Source: Amoebophrya sp. A120 (lineage: Eukaryota > Sar > Dinophyceae > Syndiniales > Amoebophryaceae). Taken from it: DNA of 28,085 nucleotides. The notes under the pieces were generated by a model, which saw only the letters and a program-made list of their open reading frames with translations, made no database searches and had not been told where the DNA came from. The stretch lies in NCBI GenBank assembly GCA_905178155.1, contig CAJINV010000032.1, forward strand, positions 122,625 to 150,709. Direction: 5' to 3'. The position numbers and the translations under genes are program-made. Below are positions 11,501 to 19,146 of this stretch, in pieces (position 1 is the stretch's first letter; each line of letters opens with the position of its first letter).

Positions 11501-14153
11501 ATGCATCACAGACATCATCGGTGATGCAAAACGTGCATGACAAACGTTGCATTCGTTCGGACCCAAACATATTTGCAATCCATACTTTCCAAAGCGGGAC
11601 GATTTCCTGGATCCAGTCGGACGGGAGAATGCTGTTTAGGTGGTTGGCGGAATCGAACTGCCACGGCAGGTATCAACTGTAAAAATGTCTGGGTCTGGAA
11701 GAATGCGCGATTTGTCATGCTTCTCTGGCATGACTCTTAAACCTGTCCTGCAGGTCACCCAAGAGCCCCAATTTCCTGTCATGCAAAAACGCAGTTTGTC
11801 ATGCAGAATAGGCAACACTTAGAAGCTCAGAAACTTGTCATGCTGAGCCAGCACTTATGGCTTCCTCATGATACGCCACCCAGCATCACAAGTTTCCAGA
11901 CCCCGACATTTTTGCATTTGATAGCAGGGACTCAAAGAACCGCCTGTACGGATGCCCGGACGGCGGTGGCGGAACGGCGTTCGTTCCTTGCAACGGATCT
12001 TCCCCCGCTGCACTCGCCGCTTCGAACGGTGACTGTCGTACTACCGAGAACTCCTTTGCGGAATCGCGACCTCCGTCCTCTTGATTATCCCAGCCGTGTA
12101 GGTGATCCGAAGCCCGTTCACTGCGGGGCACGTGCGAGAGAAAGCGCTTCGGCCTGGAGATCTTCGCATGCGGCACATCAGATGACCTGCCCAGCAGCCG
12201 TCTTTGCGTAGTACCGGTAGTTGTTCCCCCGCCCGGCGCAGGTTTCTTGGACACTTCAGCGCGGGTGCTCGCGTCCTCCACCATCAATGCGCGTTCGGCG
12301 GCCGTGTTGAAAAAATCCAGCAGGTTATTTTTCGGGAACACGCTGCTCCACATTGCCTCGAAAAGTTCGTTGTCCACCGGCCCGTCACTCAGCCTCGCCA
12401 GCCGCTCAAGCGGGTTTTCGAAGCTGACCTCCTTTCGACGATCGTCCGGGGACAATGTAGACGAAGTCAATTTCCACCACGGGGATGTGGTGGCTTGCTC
12501 AGGCACAGCTACAGGCTTTGGTGGTTGTAGCGCCGCTGAGGAGGAAGAGGACGACGCGTAGGGCACTGTCGTAGAAGGGGCCGCGTAGGAGAGGGCACTA
12601 CTGTGCCCTTTAGTGTCCTCGTCGTCGGTTGTTCCAGCGGTTCTGCTTGAAGTGTGGTCCCCGGCGCCATCAATCGGGGTGGACCACCAGCGGGGGCCCG
12701 CGAGTGTGGTGCTAGCGGCACGATCTCCTGCAAGGTCGACGCCCGGGTATCTGGAAGTCGAAAAAATGCAGCGTGTCCACTGGAAAACGGTGTTCGCACA
12801 CATGAAAACCGCTGCACCGCCTTGCATACTAGAGCCAACGTCATGGGAATAAACCTTTGCGTCTTTAGCATGACAAACACGTCTTTCATCGAGTCAACTT
12901 GCCAAATAGTAAATTCGACACTGCAGCTCATCTTCTGTATGGTGCTAATGCAAATGTACATTTCCTAATCGTCCCCTCCGTGACGTTCGTCGAGCCTCCG
13001 CAATACAAAACCCAGCCGGGGTATGCATTGCAAATATGTCTGGGTCTGGAAGAGTCGGGGTTTGTCATGCACATTTTGCATGACCCGTGAGGTTTGTGAT
13101 GCAGGTCCTAGCATCACAGATTTTTTGAGGGCGTCTTGATGCTTATCACGCATGAGAAACGCCCTCTCCGCGTGCCAAGAACTGCCAAGAACTGGACTCC
13201 TCTTGCTGCTGATGCAACACAGATATTTTTAGACTCCGCAGACAGCATTACAAGTTCCACCCTTCCCGATCCAGACATTTTTGCAGCACTTGATACGGAG
13301 TAGTAGAACGCAAGCAGCACCGCGCCCCCGCACGCAAGCCCGACACACCCAGGTACTACCTGAGTGCGCCGTTGATGATCATTTCGTGCAACATTCATTC
13401 GCGTTGCTGATGCGTTGTTCCCCGGCTCGTCTCCTCTTGATGTCGTGTTTTGATGGTCCAGGGCGACGCGTATGCATTGCAAAAGCATCGCACTTGTATG
13501 CAATGCATTACAAATTTTCTCAGCACGAGAAATAAAATTTGTAGTGCGGAATTTCCTCAAGAAAAAGATTTGTAATGCATGATTGCATTTACGACAACCA
13601 GAACTACGAGTACGACACTTTTGCACAGGATAACGTGAAAACTACTCGAGGAGTCCTGGTTAAGCGGCGTCTATCCTGAGCAAAAACGTCCCCACTCTAT
13701 AAGTAGTCAAGATGGGGGATCTGCTAGACTAATCAACCAACTTTGGTTGTTTCGCATGACAAGTCTGGTCTCGTAGTGTAATGCTGGCTCTCTCGTTCAG
13801 CAGCATCACAGATCTAGCCTATTGTGCTGATTGGAGCATTACAAGCTCCAAAACACGACTGGAGAATTCTTCACATGGGGCTCCACATGACAAACATTCT
13901 TGGCATGCAGATCTGCATGACAACTCTAGGGTGGCCACGTTTTTACATAGGATAGCGTCCGCTCCATGGCGATCGTGTCGTGGTCCACCATAGCAGGGTC
14001 TGCGTCCGGGAAGGTACTGTCCTCGGTCGTGCCGGGGTCCCCGTGGGCGGAGTTTGTTGACTCTGGGTCTCCGCCGTGGCTTCGCAACAACAACAAACCG
14101 CTCGGAAGGAGCGGAAGAAGCAGGACGCAAACGAGCTCGAGAAGACGTCGCAT
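5531..14153 (-). CDS. Unrecognised secreted or membrane protein, 1,060 aa, 23 exons
   Basis: Exons: 14153-13955, 13671-13633, 13470-13296, 13021-13007, 12750-11924, 11670-11585, 11326-11065, 10791-10720, 10452-10410, 10255-10129, 9847-9786, 9531-9487, 9324-9255, 8941-8897, 8746-8567, 8413-8215, 8040-8011, 7748-7712, 7445-7392, 7070-7042, 6759-6561, 6239-5892, 5675-5531. One copy of each 5-bp target duplication is dropped. The result is 3,183 nt in one frame ending in TAA (last residues WKMEME). The N-terminus MRRLLELVCVLLLPLLPSGL is a signal peptide or anchor. A second hydrophobic stretch (CVGLACGGAVLLAFYYSG) lies near residues 117-136. Residues 138-410 are Ser/Thr/Pro-rich, and later parts are Trp- and charge-rich (SWFESWFWRQLDVKRR) with possible coiled coil near 960. 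I recognise no catalytic motif or family. All 22 junctions keep phase, which is strong support for the model. The 10-nt contribution of exon 13021-13007 is the weakest join. Confidence 0.82.
5676..5891. mobile_element. Introner, family D, 1,060-aa gene
   Basis: Left CATGACAGTGCACAACGCCC, right GGTGCACTGTCATA with a GAGGGGGAGGGGGAG arm. Flanks TAATG/TGATG match 4 of 5. Join reads QLDIISMTQMLEF. Confidence 0.88.
6240..6560. mobile_element. Introner, family E, 1,060-aa gene
   Basis: Long inverted arms: TATGGAAGTCTCAGAATCGA at the left, TCGATCCTGACACACTCATA at the right. Exact duplication GAGCT. Join reads YLPPKLRYLSQDVV. Confidence 0.9.
6760..7041. mobile_element. Introner, family C, 1,060-aa gene
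   Basis: Left TATCCTGAGCAAAAATGTAC, right GTACGTTTTTACTCAGGATA. Exact duplication CCGCC. Near-identical right half to the element at the window start. Join reads VKTPAEQFYIF. Confidence 0.92.
7071..7391. mobile_element. Introner, family F, 1,060-aa gene
   Basis: Type member of F. Left TATCGTAAGGGAAAATCCCC; right GGGGGCTTTTTTCACTTTGATA region. Exact duplication ACTCG. Separated from the next C element by only 29 bases of exon. Join reads VIRHEFTIVKTP. Confidence 0.88.
7446..7711. mobile_element. Introner, family A, 1,060-aa gene
   Basis: Ends TATCAAATGCAAAAGTGTCT and CATATTTGCAATGCATA. Exact duplication AGAGT. Join reads LQTYSFKVSIK. Confidence 0.92.
7749..8010. mobile_element. Introner, family A, 1,060-aa gene
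   Basis: Ends TATCAAATGCAAAAATGTCT and ATTTTCGCATTTGATA. Exact duplication CGTCC. Join reads VSLDAQFNKML. Confidence 0.92.
8041..8214. mobile_element. Introner, family B, 1,060-aa gene
   Basis: Left TATGAACTGCAAAAGTATCG, right GCGATACTTTTGCACAGGATA. Flanks GGCAA/CGCAA match 4 of 5. Join reads RRVAPNPDVSL. Confidence 0.9.
8414..8566. mobile_element. Introner, family B, 1,060-aa gene
   Basis: Both ends are of the TATGAACT type (right TTTTGCAGTAGTTCATA), unlike the asymmetric B copies. Exact duplication AGGCC. Join reads AGKTAYYFKNGN. Confidence 0.9.
8747..8896. mobile_element. Introner, family B, 1,060-aa gene
   Basis: Ends TATGCAATGCAAAAGTATCG and TTTTGCAATGCATA. Exact duplication TGCAA. 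Join reads AATALAAYLLISS. Confidence 0.92.
8942..9254. mobile_element. Introner, family E, 1,060-aa gene
   Basis: Arms of more than 50 bases, starting TATGGAAGTGTCAGGATCGA and ending GATTCTGACACCTCCATA. Exact duplication CCTGT. Join reads LIQELTGTYFYDAQ. Confidence 0.92.
9325..9486. mobile_element. Introner, family B, 1,060-aa gene
   Basis: Left TATGCATTGCAAGAACAGCA (drifted), right GATGCTTTTGCACAATGCATA. No clear duplication (GCCTG/GTCCA), yet removing element plus 5 bases keeps frame: TLLDLQTAIRTEL. Confidence 0.85.
9532..9785. mobile_element. Introner, family A, 1,060-aa gene
   Basis: Ends TATCAACTGCGAAAATGCCT and ATTCTTGCATTTGATA. Exact duplication AGCAA. Interior resembles the A copy at 26874-27128 (AGTCATGCCAGACAAGCATG). 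Join reads RTRDLLAMMQQTY. Confidence 0.92.
9848..10128. mobile_element. Introner, family C, 1,060-aa gene
   Basis: Ends TATCCTGAGTAAAAATGTCC and GACGTTTTCACTTAGGATA. Flanks CTGCC/CTGAG match 3 of 5. Interior closely resembles the C copy at 13672-13954. Join reads DRDLSRLRKHGM. Confidence 0.9.
10256..10409. mobile_element. Introner, family B, opposite orientation, 1,060-aa gene
   Basis: Here the TGTCCTGAGCAAAAGTCTCG end is on the left and CAATTCATA on the right, reversed relative to most B copies. Exact duplication TGGTT. Join reads TGDTEPAVEWNVE. Confidence 0.9.
10453..10719. mobile_element. Introner, family A, 1,060-aa gene
   Basis: Ends TATCAAGTGCAAAAACGTCT and ATATTTGCAGTGCATA. Exact duplication CCGGG. 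Join reads GYGSPGVGFVPR. Confidence 0.92.
10792..11064. mobile_element. Introner, family A, 1,060-aa gene
   Basis: Ends TATGCATTGCAAATATCTCT and ATATTTGCATTTGATA. Flanks GAGGT/AAGGT match 4 of 5. The left terminus is the TATGCATTGC type also seen in family B. Join reads YLKHLNLSPKPD. Confidence 0.9.
11327..11584. mobile_element. Introner, family A, 1,060-aa gene
   Basis: Ends TATCGACTGCAAATAGGTCT and ATATTTGCAATCCATA. Exact duplication CTTTC. Join reads IVPLWKGQVMKNFW. Confidence 0.9.
11671..11923. mobile_element. Introner, family A, 1,060-aa gene
   Basis: Ends TATCAACTGTAAAAATGTCT and ATTTTTGCATTTGATA. Exact duplication GCAGG. Join reads FFESLPWQFDSANH. Confidence 0.93.
12751..13006 (-). 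other. Ordinary GT-AG intron, 1,060-aa gene
   Basis: On the minus strand the donor TTTT|GTATTG and acceptor TTCGACTTCCAG|ATACCC, preceded by six T, give the phase needed to link SGWVL to YPGVDLAGDRAAS. It has no inverted ends or target duplication. A longer exon reading to a stop at 12928 is the alternative. Confidence 0.55.
13022..13295. mobile_element. Introner, family A, 1,060-aa gene
   Basis: Ends TATGCATTGCAAATATGTCT and TTTGCAGCACTTGATA. Flanks CGGGG/CGGAG match 4 of 5. It interrupts the predicted membrane segment region (AFYYSGWVL). Confidence 0.9.
13471..13632. mobile_element. Introner, family B, 1,060-aa gene
   Basis: Ends TATGCATTGCAAAAGCATCG and CGACACTTTTGCACAGGATA. Flanks ACGCG/ACGTG match 4 of 5. 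Join reads SSSFHVALDHQNT. Confidence 0.92.
13672..13954. mobile_element. Introner, family C, 1,060-aa gene (first intron)
   Basis: Ends TATCCTGAGCAAAAACGTCC and CACGTTTTTACATAGGATA. Exact duplication GCGTC. Join reads IAMERTPLNQDSSSS. Confidence 0.93.
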
Positions 14154-15149
14154 ATTGGGTCGTTTTGGTTGAACAGTATTCTGATGCGACTGTGAAAAGC
14201 GCGGTTCGACCACGGGTACGTGGGTACTCCAGCCTATTGAGGACAAACCTCAAGGCTTCAAGAGAAGTAGCGAGTAAAGTAGTGTCTTTTTGGGCATCAA
14301 TTTTCACAGACAGACTCACTTTTGAAGAAAGACATATCGTATACGTTCTCAGGTTTTTACCGGAACACAATGCGGCTGATGAGGAGATGAAGCCGAGCAC
14401 GCACGCCAGACGGCATCTGGGACATTGAATTTGAAAGCTGTAATGCGTGTGTCGCATTTTCTTGAAAAATCTGTGTTGCTCGAGCAGCAATATAACAGCA
14501 ACTTCTTTTGTTATGCGAAATCGCGAAAATTTGTATTGCGTGCTAGGCATCCGCATCTCAAAAAAATCCAAAATCTTCGTTGCAATAAACACTTATCATG
14601 CTTGGCTGCCACTGGAAGTTGTATTCAAGCATCCGCAATGGCAATGCAGCATCTCTTTAGTGATAATTTCGTGCATCAGAATTGCAGAGACAACGAAGCA
14701 GGAAGTCACCAAGATAACTTCGATGGAGAAGCGCGGCATAACTAAGATGCAAAACTTTTGTTTTTGATTCAAACTCTAAATACTGATTTAAAAATAAAAG
14801 CAGGTTACTACTAAACAACGCAGCACGACGTGGATGATCTTACAACTCGTAAACATTTGAAAAAAGAGCACCCTTACCCATACCCTATGGTGGGTCTTAC
14901 AACTCGATTGATGTTTACGCGCCATGTGCTGCTGCTAGTAAAGTAGGAGTACAAAGAAATAATCCGTAGAAGTGCTAGTCCCGAAAAAAAGAAGCAAGTG
15001 ACGCTGACGCAATAGCGCTATGCAAATGCAATAGTTCTTTCCCTCGATGAAGGTGTTGGTACCTAGATTTCTGGTTTTTGCATAAAAATTAGAAGCGAGT
15101 CTAATTTTTGGTATAAGCACGTCCATCGTGTAGTTCTTGTCGACCATCT
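14154..15149. other. Intergenic interval between the 1,060-aa and 921-aa genes
   Basis: No convincing coding frame. It must hold the start region of one gene and the 3' end of the other. The stretch around 14440-14640 has words found inside A elements (TCATGCTTGGCTGC, AATCTGTGTTGC) but no termini, so it may be an introner relic. Confidence 0.5.
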
Positions 15150-18100
15150 TCACTTGTTCTCATCCTCGCTGTCCTCAGACCTTTTGAAATGCCCCCGGGT
15201 CAGCACTGTTCTATTTCCGGCTTCGTCAACGTCTGAAATCTCTTCGTCCGACGAGTCATCCAGCTCACTCGGCACTGGTGGGTCTTCGCGGTGGTCTTGT
15301 TCATGTACATCTTCATATTCTGCTTCTTCGCCATCTTCGTCGGAAGCTGCGGCAGCGGCAGCAGCAGCGCAACAAGAACCACCAGCTGCAGGGGGAGACG
15401 GCGAGGGCCCCCTGTTAGTAACCATGTCGTTGTAGCGGCCCAGGAAGCTCCTGCGACTCAGGTCGGCGGCCGGGCGCTGTTCGTGCGGGACGAACGAGCC
15501 TTCCTGTGGACCAATGTCCTGCAGGCTGGCAAGTGAGTAGAGGAAAGGGACCGGAGCGGCCGGAACATATGAACTGCAAAAATGTCTGGGTCTGGAAGGA
15601 TGCAAGGTTTGTCATGCACAGTTTGCATGAATCTTGACGTCTGTGATGTATTACCTAGCATCACAGATTTTGTGAGGTGGGCTTCCTGATGCCTACACCG
15701 CATGAGAAATGCCCTCTCGCCGTGGCAAAAACTGGACCTCTTTTCCTGTTCATGCAATACAGATTTTTGTAGTATCCAAATGCAGCATCACAAGTTGCAA
15801 TCTTCCAGACCCAGACATTTTCGCAATCCATAGGACATGCGCCGGGACGACGGCCTGGGGATGAACGACAGCTGCTCCTCCCGCTGGGGCTTGATCAGTA
15901 CTGCTGCCTGGGTGCAGCCCTTGTACTAGTCCCGCGGCCCCCGGCTGTAGTTCTAGTCCAGGTGCCAGCGGCCAGAACGCTCCTCCCGGAAGAACCATCG
16001 GACGAAACAAGCTCTCTGGCCCCGTGTAATATGGCTGCACTGGTGGTGGAGGAACGGTAATATTACCTATCGGAGATGAATCATCCTCATTGCCAATGCC
16101 AGCATCATGATGTTGATCCGCCCCTGCAGCTGCTGCAACATGGCTAACTTCAAGTCCACCCACAGCTGCTGCTGCAGCTGCTGACGCCTCACGACGGGCG
16201 TTTGCCAGCCTTTGTGTTTTTTGTGCATCCCCATCGTTGTGAATTTCGGGGCTTAAGGGAGTGAGCGCGCCCGGAGAAGCAGCCGACGAACTACCCGAAC
16301 CTGCTGTTCCCGCACCAGCCACTGCAGCTCGTCCTGGGCTGTTTCCCCGGAACCTCGCTGGGACCAGGGCTTTCGCGCGTGGGGTTGTCGGCGCCCCAAC
16401 GGTCACACCGATTCGAATCGTGTTGTTCTCACCCATTGCCCGGACAATGTCGGCACTTAATTCCGGGAGGCCTTCCATACGGCGCAGCTCGTTGATCAGG
16501 TGAAGGACCCCAACCCGCAAATTGCCACTGGCAATCGAAACTTCGTCCCGCGGTAGCCTTGCGTGGCCGAGAATCACGCTGGTCCAACTGCGGTAGGCGT
16601 GCTGCCGGTCTTGGGGATTCAGACTGCGTTCCACGTGCTGCAGCGCGACTTGCAACGGTTGGGTAGGATTGTCAACAATGACGTGGTACAACTCGTCCTT
16701 CTCGCCGGGCGCGCTGGCGAAAATGATAGTGAGGTGCGGGAAAGCTCCTACTGTAGTTGCGGGGGCCACTAAGGACGAGCCAGTAGAATATGAGAGTGCA
16801 CAGCCCTCCGTCCCCCTCATTTGGATGACATCAACAGCATTACAAACACCAGCACAGGTGGGTCCTGTGCATGACAGGTTCATGCGCCGAGCGTAGCACT
16901 GTTTGGATTATTCCTGAATTTGTCATGCACTCGGTCGTGCCACAAGGTAGCAACTGGATTTGGGTTTTTGCATGACAAATGAGGGGGAGGGGGAATTGTG
17001 CACTGTCATATAGTACCACTAGTTTCGCGCAGGGCGTTCGTCTCGCTCATCAGCTGGAGTTGATTCGCTTGCCCCTTTATGCACTGCAAAAGTATCGCAC
17101 TCGTATAAATGCATTACAAATTTCCTCAGCATGACAAATAAAATTTGTAATGCGGATTTACCTTAAGAAAAAGATTTGTCATGCATGATTGCAACACGAG
17201 TACGATACTTTTGCACAGGATACCCTTGTCTGTCACGGAACTCAGCGTCAACCCAATTGTCATCATCGGGAACCTAGTTTCAGGATCGATCTGCAAACCT
17301 GTAGACGACAACAAGGCTGTCGCATCGATCGGCGGAAGACCCTCTAGGCGGCGCAACTCGTTCACCAGATCCAGACAGGTGTAGGTCGGGTAAACGCTCG
17401 AATACAGTAGACGGTTGACAGCAGCTTTTGAAAGGCCCCCGGAGGACGTGCTCGATACTGGCGGACCAATCAGAAGCATGCTCGACCACGTGCGCACTAT
17501 AGAACGGGCAGGAGCGTCAAGACCAGTTGCTCCAGCGCCAAAAACCAAGTTTCTGGTGAGCATATGCATTGCAAAAGTATCGTATTATGGTACAAATTGC
17601 ATTACAAATCTTATCAAAAAGAAAAATGGAATTTGGAATGCTGATTCAGGTAAAAAGCCAAGTTTGTCATGCAAGATTGCAATAAGTAAACGAGTACGAT
17701 CATACTTTTGCACAGGATAGAGCAGCAGGTTCAGAGCGTGTTCGAGCAGAGTTCGGTGGGACACCTTGAGGTACACGGTGTTGTTATCCAGAGCGTTCAC
17801 GAACTGAATCAGGAGATGAGGGGCCCTCGTCGGATCCGCGACTGCCGACGTCTGCGATGGAATTACAGAGTGGGACTCCTGCGTGGAGCTGTCATCGACT
17901 GTGAAAGAAAGCTTGAGGTCGACGAATTGCTTCCCGCAAAACTCGAAAGAGCTACCGTCGTCGTCGGCCGATTCATCTTGAGCCACTCCTGCAGCTGCAG
18001 AAGATGAACACGCGGAAGCTCCTGCCGTTCCTGCCACAGCACCTCCGATTGATATGCTGTTGATTTCCATCTCGACGCCGGATGTAGGCAACGGTACTGG

Positions 18101-19146
18101 TCCCAATGGATCATAAGGGGCAGCTTATCAAATGCAAAAATGTCTGGGTCTGGAAGATTCCCAGGCTTGTCATGCAGATTTTCCATGATCCATGTCGTCT
18201 GGAATGCAGGACCTAGCACGACAGATTCTGCGAGATCCGAATCATGCCTATCCTGCATGAGAGACTTCCTCTCAACTTGATCAAAAGTGGACAGCTTTTG
18301 GCATTCATGCAACACAGATTTTTGCACGATTCAGAATTAGCATTACAAGTTGCAACCTTCCAGACCCAGACACTTTTGCAATGCATACAGCTTCATCTTC
18401 GTCACCCACAGAAGTGTACGTGACGTACAAAGACCTGCGTATCTCATCTTCCGCAATTGCCGGCGGTGCTGCAGCATGAACTGCAAAAGTAACGTACTAG
18501 TAGTAATGGCATTACAAATTACCTCAGCATGACAAATCGAATTTGTCATGCTGTTTTACCTTGGGATGGAGATTTGTAATGCATGTTTGCAATTACTACG
18601 GGTACGATACTTTTGCACAGGATATGCAGCAAGATCACGAGCCCATCTTGGAAGTTTCTGCTCCGTCGCGAGGTGGGTGACCAAATCTCCAACCGTCCAA
18701 TTTGCGTTTAAAAATACTTCATCTCGCGCTTTTGCTTTTTTCCACGTGGCTAACGGATCCCGCAGTTCACCATCGTCTGCGTGGAAAAACTCGATTTTCT
18801 CCACCACCGCCCACTTTTGCCTTTGCTGCGCCGATTCTTGTTCCCCTGTTGTTCTAGTACCGAAGTACTGCAATAAGAATTGGCGGCGGTCAGCTTCCAA
18901 GTCCGTGATTACTTCTCGGAGTGGAGTGGCCGGATCCTTGTTCTTGAGCTGGTCGCGAGCGCGCTGGCGTTGTTTAGTGGCTTCCGTGATGTCAAAGAAA
19001 GAGACACCTCCGCGGTTGATGATGGGCTGCTTTTGGGAATTTGCTCGCACGTGGTTGGTCTTGTTCATCCGCATCCCTGCTGTTGCGAGTGGAAGTGCTA
19101 GTGCCGCGAAGGCGGACAGGAAGGATTTGAAGGAAGCGGAGGACAT
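15150..19146 (-). CDS. Secreted/ER protein with repeated EGLP module, 921 aa, 7 exons
   Basis: Exons: 19146-18625, 18474-18388, 18125-17720, 17562-17223, 17077-17011, 16788-15833, 15567-15150. Six introners separate them, and removing each with one target duplication gives 2,766 nt in a single frame. The start ATG opens a signal peptide (FLSAFAALALPLATAG). Residues about 302-447 and 483-598 are two copies of a module. It opens with PHLxIxF, has a Trp-Ser segment (TWSSMLL / SWTSVIL), then ELRRLEGLP / ELRRMEGLP, and closes with a strand-like MMTIGLTLSS / TIRIGVTVGA. A third, weaker copy may lie in exon 1-2 (LVTHLATEQKLPRWARDL). The tail is Ala-rich, then strongly acidic (SELDDSSDEEISDVDEAG) and ends SEDENK. 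Function is unrecognised. The module's strand-helix-strand order with a final VTVGA recalls beta-grasp folds, which is inference only. Parts of exons 4 and 5 are duplicated at 21350-22854. Confidence 0.85.
15568..15832. mobile_element. Introner, family A, 921-aa gene
   Basis: Ends TATGAACTGCAAAAATGTCT and ATTTTCGCAATCCATA. Flanks GAACA/GGACA match 4 of 5. Join reads VVPAHVPAAPVPFL. Confidence 0.92.
16789..17010. mobile_element. Introner, family D, 921-aa gene
   Basis: Ends TATGAGAGTGCACAGCCCTC and TTGTGCACTGTCATA, with the arm GAGGGGGAGGGGGA. Flanks TAGAA/TAGTA match 4 of 5. Join reads RETSGTTGSSLVAP. Confidence 0.9.
17078..17222. mobile_element. Introner, family B, 921-aa gene (shared with the duplicate)
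   Basis: Ends TATGCACTGCAAAAGTATCG and CGATACTTTTGCACAGGATA. Exact duplication CCCTT. The same insertion is present at 21377-21522 with 7 substitutions and 1 indel in 146 bases, so it predates the segmental duplication. Confidence 0.93.
17563..17719. mobile_element. Introner, family B, 921-aa gene
   Basis: Ends TATGCATTGCAAAAGTATCG and CATACTTTTGCACAGGATA. Exact duplication GAGCA. It splits the first EGLP module (HALNLLL-TRNLVFG). Confidence 0.93.
18126..18387. mobile_element. Introner, family A, 921-aa gene
   Basis: Ends TATCAAATGCAAAAATGTCT and CACTTTTGCAATGCATA. Exact duplication CAGCT. Join reads GDEDEAAPYDPLGP. Confidence 0.93.
18475..18624. mobile_element. Introner, family B, 921-aa gene (first intron)
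   Basis: Ends CATGAACTGCAAAAGTAACG and CGATACTTTTGCACAGGATA. Exact duplication TGCAG. Join reads ARDLAAAPPAIAED. Confidence 0.92.

Noticed and set aside
11640-11670. Minus-strand GGCAGTTCGATTCCGCC resembling a tRNA T-arm
   Set aside because: No matching D-arm or acceptor stem is present, and the bases encode PWQFDSANH in a well-supported ex-intron join.
12509-12961. Minus-strand ORF containing MSCSVEFTIWQVDSMKDV as a separate gene
   Set aside because: It overlaps the better-supported frame of exon 12750-11924 and mostly covers the predicted ordinary intron.
14195-14225. GCGGTTCGACC resembling a tRNA internal promoter box
   Set aside because: The would-be T-stem does not pair and no cloverleaf could be drawn around it.
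1681-18624. GT-AG introns lying just inside family B ends (GTGCAAAAG ... TTTTGCAG)
   Set aside because: This would leave about 17 extra bases (element ends plus target copy) and shift the reading frame.
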